A DNA stretch of 64,000 nucleotides from CAYUEN01 sp964443745. GTDB taxonomy: Bacteria; Campylobacterota; Campylobacteria; Campylobacterales; QNZT01. How positions within the stretch are numbered: position 1 is the first letter of the stretch; each line of letters starts with the position of its first letter. The notes under the pieces are model-generated. The model made no database searches, was not told the origin of the DNA, and was given only the letters and a program-made list of their open reading frames with translations. The stretch covers positions 35,135-99,134 of the forward strand of contig CAYUEN010000003.1 in assembly GCA_964443745.1 (NCBI GenBank), in the 5' to 3' direction. A program made the translations under genes and the position numbers. Positions 35,012 to 43,431 of this stretch are shown here, piece by piece.

Positions 35012-35743
35012 CTATTTACCGCCGCCGAACATCTCGCCGAGACTTTTCATCATCTGTTCCAACTGCTCTTGATCGATTTTCGGCATCTGAGGAGGCGGTG
35101 TATCCTCGGGCATTCCTGATTCGCGCATCTCTTCTCGGATCATCTGATCCATCGTACGTATCGGATAGTCGGGCAGTTTGAAAGCGCTCTCGGGAATGGA
35201 AACGTTGAATTTCGCCTTGGTGGCGATCTGTGTGTGCTTGAAGCCCATCATCGTCGTTTCGATTTTCAAAGGAACGCCTTTGTAGAGCCATACTTTGCCC
35301 GCTTTCGATTCCCAAATCTCGCAGGGGTATCCGAGTACGCTCCCTTTTCCGACGACTTTGCCTCCCATCTTTTGCATCATCTCTTTTCCGAACTGTTGCA
35401 AGTCCTTCTTTCCTTTCAGGTATTCGGGCGTCATCTTGATGATCCGCTTATCGTCGAAATCGACCGTATAGATCGTTCCGCCTACGAATTTGGTGAGATT
35501 GCGGCTTTTTGTCGTACGTCCCATCGTTGTCGTCGTGGTGGTTTCGTCGTGCAACTCCTCGTTTCCGTAGGATTTGAAAATCACCTTGGAGTGGCCTTCC
35601 AGGGTCGATTTGATTCCCATCATCGTACCCCCACCGCCTATCGAATACTCCACGATACCCGATTTGATATCGTACCGTTTTACCCCTGCCCAAAGCGTTG
35701 TGCCGAGCAATACCAGTGAAACTATGATTCTGAAATATCTCAT
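35012..35743 (-). CDS. Exported hypothetical protein (DUF4412-like)
   Basis: Protein of 243 residues with a signal peptide (MRYFRIIVSLVLLGTTLWA). The mature region is beta-rich with Thr- and Met-rich patches (a TTTTTTMGRTT run near residue 71), a single Cys near 139 and a helical, Gln/Met-rich C-terminus. The overall look (a periplasmic protein with a YPCEIWESKAGKVWLYKGVPLK strand) resembles DUF4412-type proteins, which may bind lipid or metal; this is weak. ATG with AAAAGGAG at 8 bases and a TATAAT on the minus strand at 35768-35763. Confidence 0.65.
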   Translation of the reverse strand: MRYFRIIVSLVLLGTTLWAGVKRYDIKSGIVEYSIGGGGTMMGIKSTLEGHSKVIFKSYGNEELHDETTTTTTMGRTTKSRNLTKFVGGTIYTVDFDDKRIIKMTPEYLKGKKDLQQFGKEMMQKMGGKVVGKGSVLGYPCEIWESKAGKVWLYKGVPLKIETTMMGFKHTQIATKAKFNVSIPESAFKLPDYPIRTMDQMIREEMRESGMPEDTPPPQMPKIDQEQLEQMMKSLGEMFGGGK

Positions 35744-35836
35744 AAACGACTCCTTTTGAAAAATTATATCTCAAATTTAAAAATATGTAAAGATATCGAT
35801 ATGGTAAAATGGAGCAAAAAGGAAAAAAGGCTTCCC

Positions 35837-36472
35837 ATGATTACCGAAAGTACCCATCCGCTTGTGAGTTCATTGGTCAACGGCCTGCGCGATACGCGTA
35901 TAGATGCGCTTCGGTTTCGCCATATGGTGGCACAGATCACGTCGCTGCTTATCTACGAAGCCTTTACGAATATGCCTACCCTCACGCGAAAAATCGATAC
36001 CTGGCAGGGGAGACGGGCTTTCGATTTTTTGGACGAAGAGGCGTTTGTCTTTGTGACGATTTTGCGCGCGGGACTGCCGATGCTGGAGGGAGCGAACCGT
36101 CTCTTTCCCGATGTGGGTAGCGGATTTTTGGCGATGAAACGTGACGAACACACCAAAAAAAGTCGTCTCTATTACGACAGAGTACCTTCTTGTGAAGGGA
36201 AAATCGTCGTTTTGTTGGATGTCATGGTCGCTACCGGTGGTTCTCTTTCGGATGCGATAGATCTGCTAAAGAGTAAAAAACCCGCATCCGTTATGAGCTT
36301 GAATATTATCGGAGCTCCTGAAGGGTTGGCGCGGGTTGAACGTCGGCATCCCGACGTCGCGATCCATATCGCCCGGATAGACGAACGGCTCAATGCCGAC
36401 AAATTCATCCTGCCGGGACTCGGAGACGCAGGTGACCGCAGCTACAATACACTCAAAGAGGAGGAGTCGTGA
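35837..36472 (+). CDS. upp: Uracil phosphoribosyltransferase
   Basis: Salvages uracil to UMP with PRPP. Residue pattern THPLVSSLVNGLRD, ILRAGLPMLEG (near residues 77-87), the PRPP loop VVLLDVMVATGGSLSDAI (near 125-142) and the C-terminal ILPGLGDAGDRSYNT are diagnostic; 211 residues. The ATG at 35837 is chosen because AAAAAGG lies 6 bases upstream; 27 in-frame codons before it cross the promoter. Its stop overlaps the next start as TGATG-type coupling. Confidence 0.96.
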   Translation: MITESTHPLVSSLVNGLRDTRIDALRFRHMVAQITSLLIYEAFTNMPTLTRKIDTWQGRRAFDFLDEEAFVFVTILRAGLPMLEGANRLFPDVGSGFLAMKRDEHTKKSRLYYDRVPSCEGKIVVLLDVMVATGGSLSDAIDLLKSKKPASVMSLNIIGAPEGLARVERRHPDVAIHIARIDERLNADKFILPGLGDAGDRSYNTLKEEES

Positions 36473-37092
36473 TGTTTCGAGACAGAAAAGATGCCGGAAA
36501 ACGGCTGGGAGAGGCGCTATCGGGATACCGAAACCAAAATCCTCTGGTGTTGGCGATTCCCCGCGGCGGTGTCGAAGTGGGGTATGAAGTGGCAAAAGCG
36601 TTGCAAGCCGATTTCGATCTGCTGATCTGCCGCAAACTCCCCTATCCGGACAATCCCGAAAGCGGTTTCGGCGCGATTGCGGAGGATGGGACCCTCTTTA
36701 TCAATGAAGCGGCGGCGGCCTATCTGAGCGAAGGAACGATTTTGCGGATCATCGAAGAGCAAAAACGGGAAATAGAGCGTCGAATTGAGCGACTCAGGGG
36801 AGGTAGACCGATTACGCCCGTCGAAGGGCGGACGGTGATTTTGGTGGATGACGGTATCGCGATGGGATCGACGATGACCGCCGCCCTGCGAATGTGTCGC
36901 AAACGGGGTGCAAAGCGTATCGTCGTCGCCGCGCCGGTGGCGGGTGCGCGTACGATCGCCTACTTTTCGCAGGTCGCCGACGATGTGGTCGTCCTAGAAT
37001 CTCCTCCCGACTTTTATGCGGTCGCACAAGTATACGAAAAGTGGTACGACGTCAGTGACGAGGAGGTATTGGAGATTTTGGGTCGGAGTTGA
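36472..37092 (+). CDS. Phosphoribosyltransferase-family protein
   Basis: Type I PRTase fold, 206 residues, with the PRPP-binding VILVDDGIAMGSTM (near residues 121-134). It resembles the stand-alone PRTases annotated as Rv0571c-type: MFRDRKDAGKRLGEAL start, VLAIPRGGVEVGYEVA (near 26-41), and a long helix-rich hood (near 80-118). The substrate is unknown; it may act on a purine or a modified base. GTG one codon earlier is possible, but the ATG coincides with the upp stop and is preferred. Co-transcribed with upp. Confidence 0.82.
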   Translation: MFRDRKDAGKRLGEALSGYRNQNPLVLAIPRGGVEVGYEVAKALQADFDLLICRKLPYPDNPESGFGAIAEDGTLFINEAAAAYLSEGTILRIIEEQKREIERRIERLRGGRPITPVEGRTVILVDDGIAMGSTMTAALRMCRKRGAKRIVVAAPVAGARTIAYFSQVADDVVVLESPPDFYAVAQVYEKWYDVSDEEVLEILGRS

Positions 37093-38163
37093 TCACTCCC
37101 CACAAAGTTCCCGTAGCGGATTGCGGGGATCGTCACACACATAATCGTATCGTTCGGGCGGTAGGAGTGCAACAGGATGTGAAGTGGAGAGTTGGGCGGG
37201 CAATAGAGGGTGGGTGGAAAGTGTGTCGGATATGCCGAAAAGTTGATTTTCGGCTTCGGTATTTTCTTTGAAAACAGCATCCATCACCATCCCCAGTGGA
37301 AGAAATATCGCATAATCGTCGAGTGCGTCGTAACTTGTTTTCGAACTGGCCGGTGTGCCATGATTGGCATAGTAGTGGTAGCCGTCGATCGTGGCTGATC
37401 GTGCAGTGAGGTAGCGTTTGTAACGTTCTGGAATCGGCAGGTGGACAAAAAGGCTGATCGGTATCCTGGGATCGGTCGAAAAATCCTCTTCGAACTGAGA
37501 GATGATCAATCGGGTATTGGCGGGAAAATCGGCCAGATCCGAAGGTTGCATATCAAAAGCGATCCATGGAGCCATAGCGTATAGAAATTTTCCGTTCGAT
37601 CCCCACCCTTTTTCGGACACCACTTTCTGCAACAGATGGAAAATCGCTCCGCCTCCGTAGGAGTGGCCGGCGAAAGCTATGCGGGAAGTATCGATTGTGT
37701 CGTTTGAATACGAAACGGCATAGATAAATGCATTGTACAGATCGTCTGTATTATAGGAGTCGATCGAATGGGGTGCATAGATCGCGATCGTTCCTTTCGC
37801 GGCGACAAAACGCAGAAGCATTTCGTATGAAGTACTTTTCGTATCTCCCCACCCCGGTGCGAAAAAGAGTACCGGTCGGGGCGAAGAGATATCGGATGGT
37901 ATGTAGATATCGATCGAAGTGCCCGGAAAATAGGGATTGGAGAGCTTTTCGACTTTTACAGTGGAGGGGTCGAACGCGGCATACCCCGAAACGGCACGGG
38001 GAATGGGGCCGTTATGGGGTGGCTGGGCAGGAGCGGGAGCAGGTGCAGGCGCAGGAGAATTTCTTTCCGGGGGAGTGGGGTTTTTCGAAAGGGGAGGGGT
38101 GGCATCCGAACAGGCGAAAAGGATAAACGAAATCAAAGATATGGCCAATCCGAAAGCTCTCAT
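37093..38163 (-). CDS. Alpha/beta hydrolase lipoprotein
   Basis: Envelope-anchored esterase-type hydrolase, 356 residues. Signal peptide with lipobox FACS (Cys near 18), a Pro/Ala-rich linker (PAPAPAPAPAQPP near residues 38-50, from a GC-rich near-tandem repeat), then an alpha/beta-hydrolase domain like dienelactone hydrolases or PETase/cutinases: oxyanion region FFAPGWGDTKS and nucleophile elbow AGHSYGGGA (near 168-176). His in GYHYYANHG is a candidate for the triad. Substrate not predictable. It is translated from an ATG overlapping the stop of the radical-SAM gene, and abuts the convergent PRTase gene. Confidence 0.8.
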   Translation of the reverse strand: MRAFGLAISLISFILFACSDATPPLSKNPTPPERNSPAPAPAPAPAQPPHNGPIPRAVSGYAAFDPSTVKVEKLSNPYFPGTSIDIYIPSDISSPRPVLFFAPGWGDTKSTSYEMLLRFVAAKGTIAIYAPHSIDSYNTDDLYNAFIYAVSYSNDTIDTSRIAFAGHSYGGGAIFHLLQKVVSEKGWGSNGKFLYAMAPWIAFDMQPSDLADFPANTRLIISQFEEDFSTDPRIPISLFVHLPIPERYKRYLTARSATIDGYHYYANHGTPASSKTSYDALDDYAIFLPLGMVMDAVFKENTEAENQLFGISDTLSTHPLLPAQLSTSHPVALLPPERYDYVCDDPRNPLRELCGE

Positions 38164-39677
38164 GTGCGCAGTACCTGTCTTTTGTTGTGGCGGGAGAGTT
38201 TTTGGGGGCGCAGATCGGGAATTTTCGTGGCGTATTGGCGTAAAAATCCGGGGATCGAGCGTCCTTTCACCCGCATGATGTCTTCTATGATAGTATCGGC
38301 CACTTTACGCTTGTCATAACCCCTTCTGGTCGTCAGATATTCGAAGATCAACTGCGACATTCGCCCCATCGAAATCTGCCATGTCGAAGCGGTCTGCGTG
38401 AAGATCCACCCGCTGAAATCGAAAAAACCGCCGAACACATCTTCACCGTCGAACAAAAAGTCGGCCGTTTGGCGGAAATTGCCGCTGTTGTAGACGATAT
38501 CCCAGTATCTGGCGAACCGCTTCATCTTCTGGATCGTATCGAAAGAGAGCAGATCGTTTTTGAGAATATCGTAGGGGGGAATATCGCTGTAGACCATTCC
38601 GAAGGTTTCATCGTGGCGGTGAAGCGTGGTGCCGGAGAGCTTTTTGAGAATGCCGATCTGAATCTCCGCATCGGTCAGTTTCTTAAGGGTGTTGAGGTTG
38701 TCCGCGAAGCTTTCCAGCGATTCGCCCGGCAATCCCACGATCAGATCCAGATGGAGGTGTGCATGCGTGTGCCGATCCAAAAAGGCGATATTTTCCTTCA
38801 CCTTCCGCAGATCCATCCGACGGCGGATATTGGCCAAAATTTCCGGATTGAGTGTCTGTATGCCGATCTCCAGTTGCAACGTTGCGGGGCCGAAGGATCC
38901 GATACGCTCCCGCAGCGCTTCGGGAAAGCGGTCGGGCACCACTTCGAAATGGAGTTCGACCGGTTCGGTCTTGGAGAGGAAAAAATCGATCAGATCGAGA
39001 GCGTAGCGAATATGGAGATTGAAGGTGCGGTCGATGAATTTGAAACTGCGCGCCCCTCTGCGCCAGAGCGTCTCGAACGCTTCCAGCAGCCGCTTCGTGT
39101 CGAACGTCCGCACCCGCTCATCGATCGCCGAGAGACAGAATTCGCATGTAAAGGGGCAGCCGCGCGAAGCCTCCACATAGATATGGCGATGGGCGATATC
39201 ATGGTCGCTATATTCGTCGTAGGGGAGTGCGAGTTCTTTGAGGTCGGGGGTGACGGGGCTTATGATGCGCTCTTTGATTTTCCGCCCTTCGAGCAGATCC
39301 CGGCAGAGTCGGTAGAAAACGATCTCGCCCTCGCCCGGAACGATATGGTCTGCGGCCGAAAAGTCGACCCGATAGGGGGGATGACTCGCTTCCGGTCCGC
39401 CCAATACGATCGTCGTTTCGGGAGAGATCTTTTTGAGTATACCGATCAGGTCGCGCACGTCGGTCGCGTTCCAGATGTAGGTGCCGATTCCGACGATTTT
39501 GGGAGCGTGACTCAGTATCGTTTCGGCGATGTTACGAGGATTTTCGCCGATGACGAACTCTTCGATCACCGAACGCTCCCGAAGCTCTTTTAGATTGGCC
39601 CGCAAAGAGCGCAATCCGAACGAGCTGTGGGAGTAGCGGGAGTTGATTCCCGCAAGGACGATCTCTTTTTTGTTCAT
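38160..39677 (-). CDS. B12-binding-domain radical SAM protein (DUF4080 type)
   Basis: Class B-like radical-SAM enzyme, 505 residues. An N-terminal cobalamin-binding-like Rossmann domain (about residues 1-140; VLAGINSRYSHSSFGLRSL start, IGTYIWNATDVRDLI) precedes the SAM domain with the CxxxCxxC cluster in EASRGCPFTCEFCLSAID (about 168-185). A C-terminal DUF4080-type region follows. Reaction and target are unknown; the cobalamin pocket lacks a clear DxHxxG in its expected place, so B12 binding is uncertain. Start ATG overlaps nothing upstream; the last four bases overlap the lipoprotein start. Confidence 0.82.
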   Translation of the reverse strand: MNKKEIVLAGINSRYSHSSFGLRSLRANLKELRERSVIEEFVIGENPRNIAETILSHAPKIVGIGTYIWNATDVRDLIGILKKISPETTIVLGGPEASHPPYRVDFSAADHIVPGEGEIVFYRLCRDLLEGRKIKERIISPVTPDLKELALPYDEYSDHDIAHRHIYVEASRGCPFTCEFCLSAIDERVRTFDTKRLLEAFETLWRRGARSFKFIDRTFNLHIRYALDLIDFFLSKTEPVELHFEVVPDRFPEALRERIGSFGPATLQLEIGIQTLNPEILANIRRRMDLRKVKENIAFLDRHTHAHLHLDLIVGLPGESLESFADNLNTLKKLTDAEIQIGILKKLSGTTLHRHDETFGMVYSDIPPYDILKNDLLSFDTIQKMKRFARYWDIVYNSGNFRQTADFLFDGEDVFGGFFDFSGWIFTQTASTWQISMGRMSQLIFEYLTTRRGYDKRKVADTIIEDIMRVKGRSIPGFLRQYATKIPDLRPQKLSRHNKRQVLRT

Positions 39678-39701
39678 GACCGAAGCATAGCGTATTTAGC
39701 C

Positions 39702-40499
39702 TCAAACGAACGCCGCGCTCATATATCCCACCACCTGGGATTCGTCTCCGCTCGCGTCCGCGCTCGTGCGATAATCCAACAACAGAGGTGCCAGATGCAG
39801 CTTTTTCGCCGCTATCAACATCGCTTCCACACCGATTTTTCCGCATGCTTCGCATCCTCTGTGAAGAAGTTCGGGATTTGTCTCCCTGATCGCTTCGAGA
39901 CAGACGGCATCGAGTCTTTTGGCCCGCTCCAGATCGTAGTAGTGGCTCAGATCCGTACTGATCACCACTCCGATATCGGGCTGTCGAAGTAGATACTCGA
40001 TTACGGAGGCGAGGTTTTCGGGATTCTCCTCTCCGTACACGAGCTCCACCACTTTCGCATCGGGTAGATACTTTTTGATAAAGGGCATCTGCACTTCGGT
40101 GCTGTGTTCGCGATGCGCCTCCGGTACGAAAGAGAGGCCGAAAGTCTCGCGAAGCCTCGAAACCAGATTCTTGTCTATCGGCAGCTTTCCGAGCGGCGTT
40201 TCGTACGCATCGTAGTCGCTTACGCTCGTACCGGTGAGATAGACGCGATGGCTGGGGCCGATGACGACGACACGTTTGACGCCGCTGTTGGCGAGAATCC
40301 TGTGGGCGATATTGGCCGTGAATCCCGAATAGATATACCCCGCATGCGGTACGATGATCGCTCGCGAGGCACGCTCGAGCAGCGCGGGCTCTTTGAGATG
40401 TTTTTCGAGAATCGTATTGTAGTGGTCGAACATCGCTTCGATCTGGGAAGCCTCCGCGGGATAAAACCCTCCCGCGACGGCTGTCGTTCTGGTGCTCAT
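39702..40499 (-). CDS. amrB: AmmeMemoRadiSam system protein B (Memo-family)
   Basis: Memo-like protein, 265 residues, with the fold of extradiol dioxygenases. IVPHAGYIYSGFTANIAHR (near residues 49-67), VVVIGPSHRVYL (near 77-88), HSTEVQMPF (near 122-130) and VISTDLSHYYD (near 166-176) supply the metal-binding His residues. The ATG at 40499 is chosen because GGAG lies 7 bases upstream and it overlaps the amrS stop; the ATG at 40505 has no room for a ribosome site. Paired with amrS; the usual third member AmrA (AMMECR1) is not in the window. Confidence 0.9.
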   Translation of the reverse strand: MSTRTTAVAGGFYPAEASQIEAMFDHYNTILEKHLKEPALLERASRAIIVPHAGYIYSGFTANIAHRILANSGVKRVVVIGPSHRVYLTGTSVSDYDAYETPLGKLPIDKNLVSRLRETFGLSFVPEAHREHSTEVQMPFIKKYLPDAKVVELVYGEENPENLASVIEYLLRQPDIGVVISTDLSHYYDLERAKRLDAVCLEAIRETNPELLHRGCEACGKIGVEAMLIAAKKLHLAPLLLDYRTSADASGDESQVVGYMSAAFV

Positions 40500-41488
40500 T
40501 TCCATACTCCTTCTATGATGCGGCCGCATTTGGGGCAGCGGCCGTCTTCGAGATTGTTGATCGTCACACTGTATCCGGTGCGGTCGATCAGAAGTTCGCC
40601 GCAGTCGGGGCAGTGGGTGTCGCCGTGTACGGGCACGTTGCCCATATAGACATACTGTAGACCGGCGTTTTTGGCGATGGCGGCGGCACGTTCGAGAGTC
40701 TTTATTCCGGTCCATCGGTGATCACGCATTTTGTAGTCGGGATGAAACGCGCTCAGATGCCATGGCACGAAAGGTCCCAGCTCTTCGGAGATAAACGCCG
40801 CCATCGCGGTCAGATCTTCGTCGCTGTCGTTTTCGCCTTCGATCAGCAGTGTCGTCACCTCCACCCAGATTCCCGCTTTTACCATCAGTCTCAATGTCTC
40901 TTTGACCGCTTCGAGTCCTCCTTTGAGGATTTTCTTGTAGTACGCATCGTCCCAGCTTTTGAGGTCGATGTTGGCCGCATCGAGCCAACCGGCCATATCC
41001 TCTATGACTTCCGGCGTTTCGAAACCGTTACTGACGAAGACGTTTTTCAAACCCCGCTCTTTGGCGAGTGTGCCGATATCTCTGGCGTACGGGTAGAAGA
41101 CGGTCGGTTCGTTGTAGGTATAGGCGATCGAACGACACCTGTGCTTGATCGCGAGATCGACCATTTTTTCGGGACTCACTTCGATCGATTCGTCGATTTG
41201 CGTCTCTTGTGAAATCTGCCAGTTTTGACAGAAGGGACACTTGAAGTTGCAGCCGACGGTACCGAACGAGAAAGCTTTGGAGCCCGGAAGCAGGTGGTAG
41301 ATCGGCTTCTTTTCGATCGGATCGACATTAAGGGCCACCGGATGTCCGTAGACCAGATTCTGCAGCTTGCCTTTTTCGTTTTTGTTCACACCGCAGATTC
41401 CCGTCTGCCCCTCTTTGAGCTTACAGTAGTGGCGGCAGAGGAGACAGACGATACGCCCTCTCTCCTCCTCCGTGCGATAATATTGCAT
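40496..41488 (-). CDS. amrS: AmmeMemoRadiSam system radical SAM enzyme
   Basis: Radical-SAM protein of the pyruvate-formate-lyase-activase-like AmrS family, 330 residues. The cluster motif is GCNFKCPFCQNW (near residues 79-90, CxxxCxxC), preceded by an N-terminal Cys-rich region (CLLCRHYCKLKEGQTGICGV near 16-36). A C-terminal rubredoxin-like zinc ribbon (CPDCGELLID and CPKCGRII) is present. ATG with AAAGGAG at 5 bases. The biochemical role of the Amme-Memo-RadiSam set is undefined; a part in anaerobic or redox metabolism is suspected. Confidence 0.9.
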   Translation of the reverse strand: MQYYRTEEERGRIVCLLCRHYCKLKEGQTGICGVNKNEKGKLQNLVYGHPVALNVDPIEKKPIYHLLPGSKAFSFGTVGCNFKCPFCQNWQISQETQIDESIEVSPEKMVDLAIKHRCRSIAYTYNEPTVFYPYARDIGTLAKERGLKNVFVSNGFETPEVIEDMAGWLDAANIDLKSWDDAYYKKILKGGLEAVKETLRLMVKAGIWVEVTTLLIEGENDSDEDLTAMAAFISEELGPFVPWHLSAFHPDYKMRDHRWTGIKTLERAAAIAKNAGLQYVYMGNVPVHGDTHCPDCGELLIDRTGYSVTINNLEDGRCPKCGRIIEGVWK

Positions 41489-41506
41489 TTAGTCTCCTTT
41501 ACTAAG

Positions 41507-41522
41507 GTAACTTTATAGTTAC
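41507..41522. promoter_or_regulatory. Palindromic operator candidate in the amrS/archaemetzincin divergent region
   Basis: GTAAC-TTTATA-GTTAC is a perfect 5-bp inverted repeat with 6-base spacer in the 120-base gap between amrS and the archaemetzincin gene. Two further TTAAACTTAA / TTAAGTTTAA copies in opposite orientation follow at about 41526-41535 and 41574-41583. Their placement suits a shared regulator of both genes. Confidence 0.4.
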
Positions 41523-41608
41523 AACTTAAACTTAAGCTGATTTTAACCAAATTTTAAGTATTTGTCAAGGTAGGTTTAAGTTTAATGAGAATTACGGAGA
41601 GTGAAAAA

Positions 41609-42154
41609 ATGTGCAGATACGATACCGTTACGATCATTCCTTTCGATATGCAGGAGCAGCCATGGTATGAAGCGCTTCGAGACTCTTTGGAAGAGATTTT
41701 CGCCGTACCGGTGCGTTATCGTCCGCAGATCCCCCTGCCCCAGAGCGCGTATGACGCTTCGAGAAAACAGTATGCGGGCGAGCCGTTCTTGCAAAGGCTT
41801 TTTTCGCTCGAGAGAGCGTCCGGAGAAATCCTGCTGGGGATCACCCGGGAGGATCTCTACGCCTCCGGGATGAATTTCATCTTCGGTTTGGCTTCCCCGG
41901 CGGGTGTTTGTGTGATAGCGCTCAAACGTCTTGACGACCGCTTCTACGGTCTACCCGAAAATCATACGCGTTATTTCAGGCGAATTTTGACCGAAGCGGT
42001 TCACGAAATCGGGCATGTTCTCGGATTGCCCCACTGCGAAAATCCGCGTTGCGTGATGCATTTTTCCAATTCGCTGGCCGATACCGATGCCAAAGGATAC
42101 CGTTTTTGTCCGGTGTGCGAAAAGAGGGTGAAAGAGGCGATATGTCGCAGATGA
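41609..42154 (+). CDS. Archaemetzincin-family zinc metallopeptidase (M54-like)
   Basis: Predicted aminopeptidase-type metzincin, 181 residues. HEIGHVLGLPHCENPRCVMH (near residues 133-152) contains the HExxHxxGxxH zinc site, the Met-turn, and four structural Cys completed by FCPVCEKRV (near 168-176), exactly the archaemetzincin signature. ATG at 41609 has GGAGAG 7 bases upstream; the ATG at 41585, eight codons earlier, has only a weak site. Its 3' end overlaps the MazF-type gene start by 13 bases. Bacterial archaemetzincins are uncommon; their substrates are unknown. Confidence 0.88.
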   Translation: MCRYDTVTIIPFDMQEQPWYEALRDSLEEIFAVPVRYRPQIPLPQSAYDASRKQYAGEPFLQRLFSLERASGEILLGITREDLYASGMNFIFGLASPAGVCVIALKRLDDRFYGLPENHTRYFRRILTEAVHEIGHVLGLPHCENPRCVMHFSNSLADTDAKGYRFCPVCEKRVKEAICRR

Positions 42155-42675
42155 AAGAGACCAGAGAGCGCATCTTCCGCGAGGCGCTTGAAAAGGTGGA
42201 AGATAAAGCCTATAGAGCATGGTTGATCGCGAACAAAGCGATTTTCGTTACCCGTCCCAGAACGCAGAAAAAAGCCTATCTGGAAGCGTTGGCCGACGAT
42301 TCGATCGCTTCCGGGCTCGAAGGGGTGGAGATCAAAAAGGGAGAGATCAGATATGCCGATCTCGATCCGGAGGGTAGCGGCAAAATCCGCCCCGTCGTCA
42401 TTTGGCAAAACGACCTGCTCAACCGCGCCGTGACACTCGGTATCTACCACAGCCTTATCGTGTTGCCCGTCAGCTCCAGGTTGTACGGCGGAATCTATCG
42501 GTATCGGATCGAAGCCAGAGACGCGATGCCCAAAACGAGCGAAGTCGTCTGCAACGCGATCGGATTGGTCGCAAGCAGCCGCATTATGGTCAATAGAGGG
42601 GTGATGACAAAGCTTACGCGAAAGGAGACGACCGATATAACGCGCATTTTGCTCGATATTATGGGCGGAGCGTAA
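42142..42675 (+). CDS. MazF/PemK-type toxin-like protein with an extra N-terminal helical region
   Basis: Protein of 177 residues. Residues about 66-177 match the MazF/PemK endoribonuclease fold: KKGEIRYADLDPEGSGKIRP, VVIWQNDLLNR, VLPVSSRLYGG, and SRIMVNRGVMTKL. Residues 1-65 form a basic, helical extension (two predicted helices) with no equivalent in normal MazF (about 110 residues). No antitoxin gene is adjacent: the upstream gene is the archaemetzincin and the downstream gene is convergent. The extension may act as a built-in antitoxin, or the protein may be a non-toxic relative. ATG at 42142 follows AAAGAGG; the ATG at 42151 overlaps the upstream stop as ATGA. Confidence 0.75.
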   Translation: MSQMKETRERIFREALEKVEDKAYRAWLIANKAIFVTRPRTQKKAYLEALADDSIASGLEGVEIKKGEIRYADLDPEGSGKIRPVVIWQNDLLNRAVTLGIYHSLIVLPVSSRLYGGIYRYRIEARDAMPKTSEVVCNAIGLVASSRIMVNRGVMTKLTRKETTDITRILLDIMGGA

Positions 42676-42720
42676 AATCCGCGGGATCGTCGGCGAAGAG
42701 GAGGCGCCGAGAGTCGTATG

Positions 42721-43020
42721 TTAGAAATTTTTGGCGTTTCGAAACTGTGCGATCTCCGTCTCCACCATATCGTGGATCATTTTGTTGTAGATGTCCGCCA
42801 CCATATTGGGCGAGAGGCCGAGCGTGAGCGCCTGATGTCGGACACGATTGATCACGTCTTCGATCCGCTCGTCGGATTTGATCTCGTCGATGGAGTGCTT
42901 GAATTTGGCGGCCTGTTTGACGTAGTCTTTCCTCGCCGCGATCAATTCGACGATTTTGTCGTCGATCTTGTCGATCTCTTCTCTGACTTCTTCCAGTGAA
43001 TGGCATGTTTTGATCTTCAT
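42721..43020 (-). CDS. Stand-alone AroQ-type chorismate mutase (PchB-like)
   Basis: All-helical chorismate mutase of 99 residues; converts chorismate to prephenate, or acts as an isochorismate-pyruvate lyase as PchB does. The helix-1 pattern LEEVREEIDKIDDKIVELIAA with KDYVKQAAKFK (residues 9-42) places the active-site Arg and Lys as in AroQ; the segment starting CHSLEEVREEID closely resembles Pseudomonas PchB. The start at 43020 has AAGGAG 5 bases upstream; eight upstream codons lack a site. It faces the MazF-type gene tail to tail. Confidence 0.82.
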   Translation of the reverse strand: MKIKTCHSLEEVREEIDKIDDKIVELIAARKDYVKQAAKFKHSIDEIKSDERIEDVINRVRHQALTLGLSPNMVADIYNKMIHDMVETEIAQFRNAKNF

Positions 43021-43078
43021 GATCTCTCCTTCGGTTTTTTCCATTTTAGCAGAATATGGAGATTTTTGGAACGAACCT

Positions 43079-43312
43079 CTACGTCTCCTTGCGAAAAATC
43101 CTGCCCACTATCCCGAAAACGAAACGCAAAAGAGCGACGAGAAGATAGACGCCGAACGACAGAAACAGTGGATGCCACAATCCCAGCGAGCTGTGCGAAA
43201 GGGCATCGAGATGTTCGGCCGGATGGTCCGTCCACTCGTCAAAATGCATTCCGAGCGATAAAACGACCAAAATCACGAAAAAAATCACGAACTCTTTCAT
43301 TATAACTTTCAT
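43079..43312 (-). CDS. Small two-helix membrane protein
   Basis: Protein of 77 residues with two membrane segments (about residues 8-20 and 50-70) separated by a His/Asp-rich loop (HFDEWTDHPAEHLDAL) and ending in basic RIFRKET. The ATG has AAAAGG at 8 bases. It lies 58 bases upstream of the chorismate mutase gene on the same strand. No family recognised; coding evidence is the membrane topology and ribosome site. Confidence 0.55.
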   Translation of the reverse strand: MKVIMKEFVIFFVILVVLSLGMHFDEWTDHPAEHLDALSHSSLGLWHPLFLSFGVYLLVALLRFVFGIVGRIFRKET

Positions 43313-43431
43313 TAATACTACCTTTTGTAAGACTTATCATGATGAAAAGAAGTGCTAATTATATCATGTTCCACTCGGAATATCGATTGACGAATCAACA
43401 AATATAAAATTCTTTTTTTTTCGTCATTTTT

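Noticed and set aside
37980..38070. Tandem repeat in the hydrolase lipoprotein as a phase-variable repeat
   Set aside because: The GCAGGA/GCAGGT units are imperfect and multiples of three, so length change would only alter the Pro/Ala linker.
42676..42720. TCGGCG/CGCCGA hairpin between the convergent MazF-like and chorismate mutase genes as a terminator
   Set aside because: Six-base stem without a following T-run in either direction; too weak to list.
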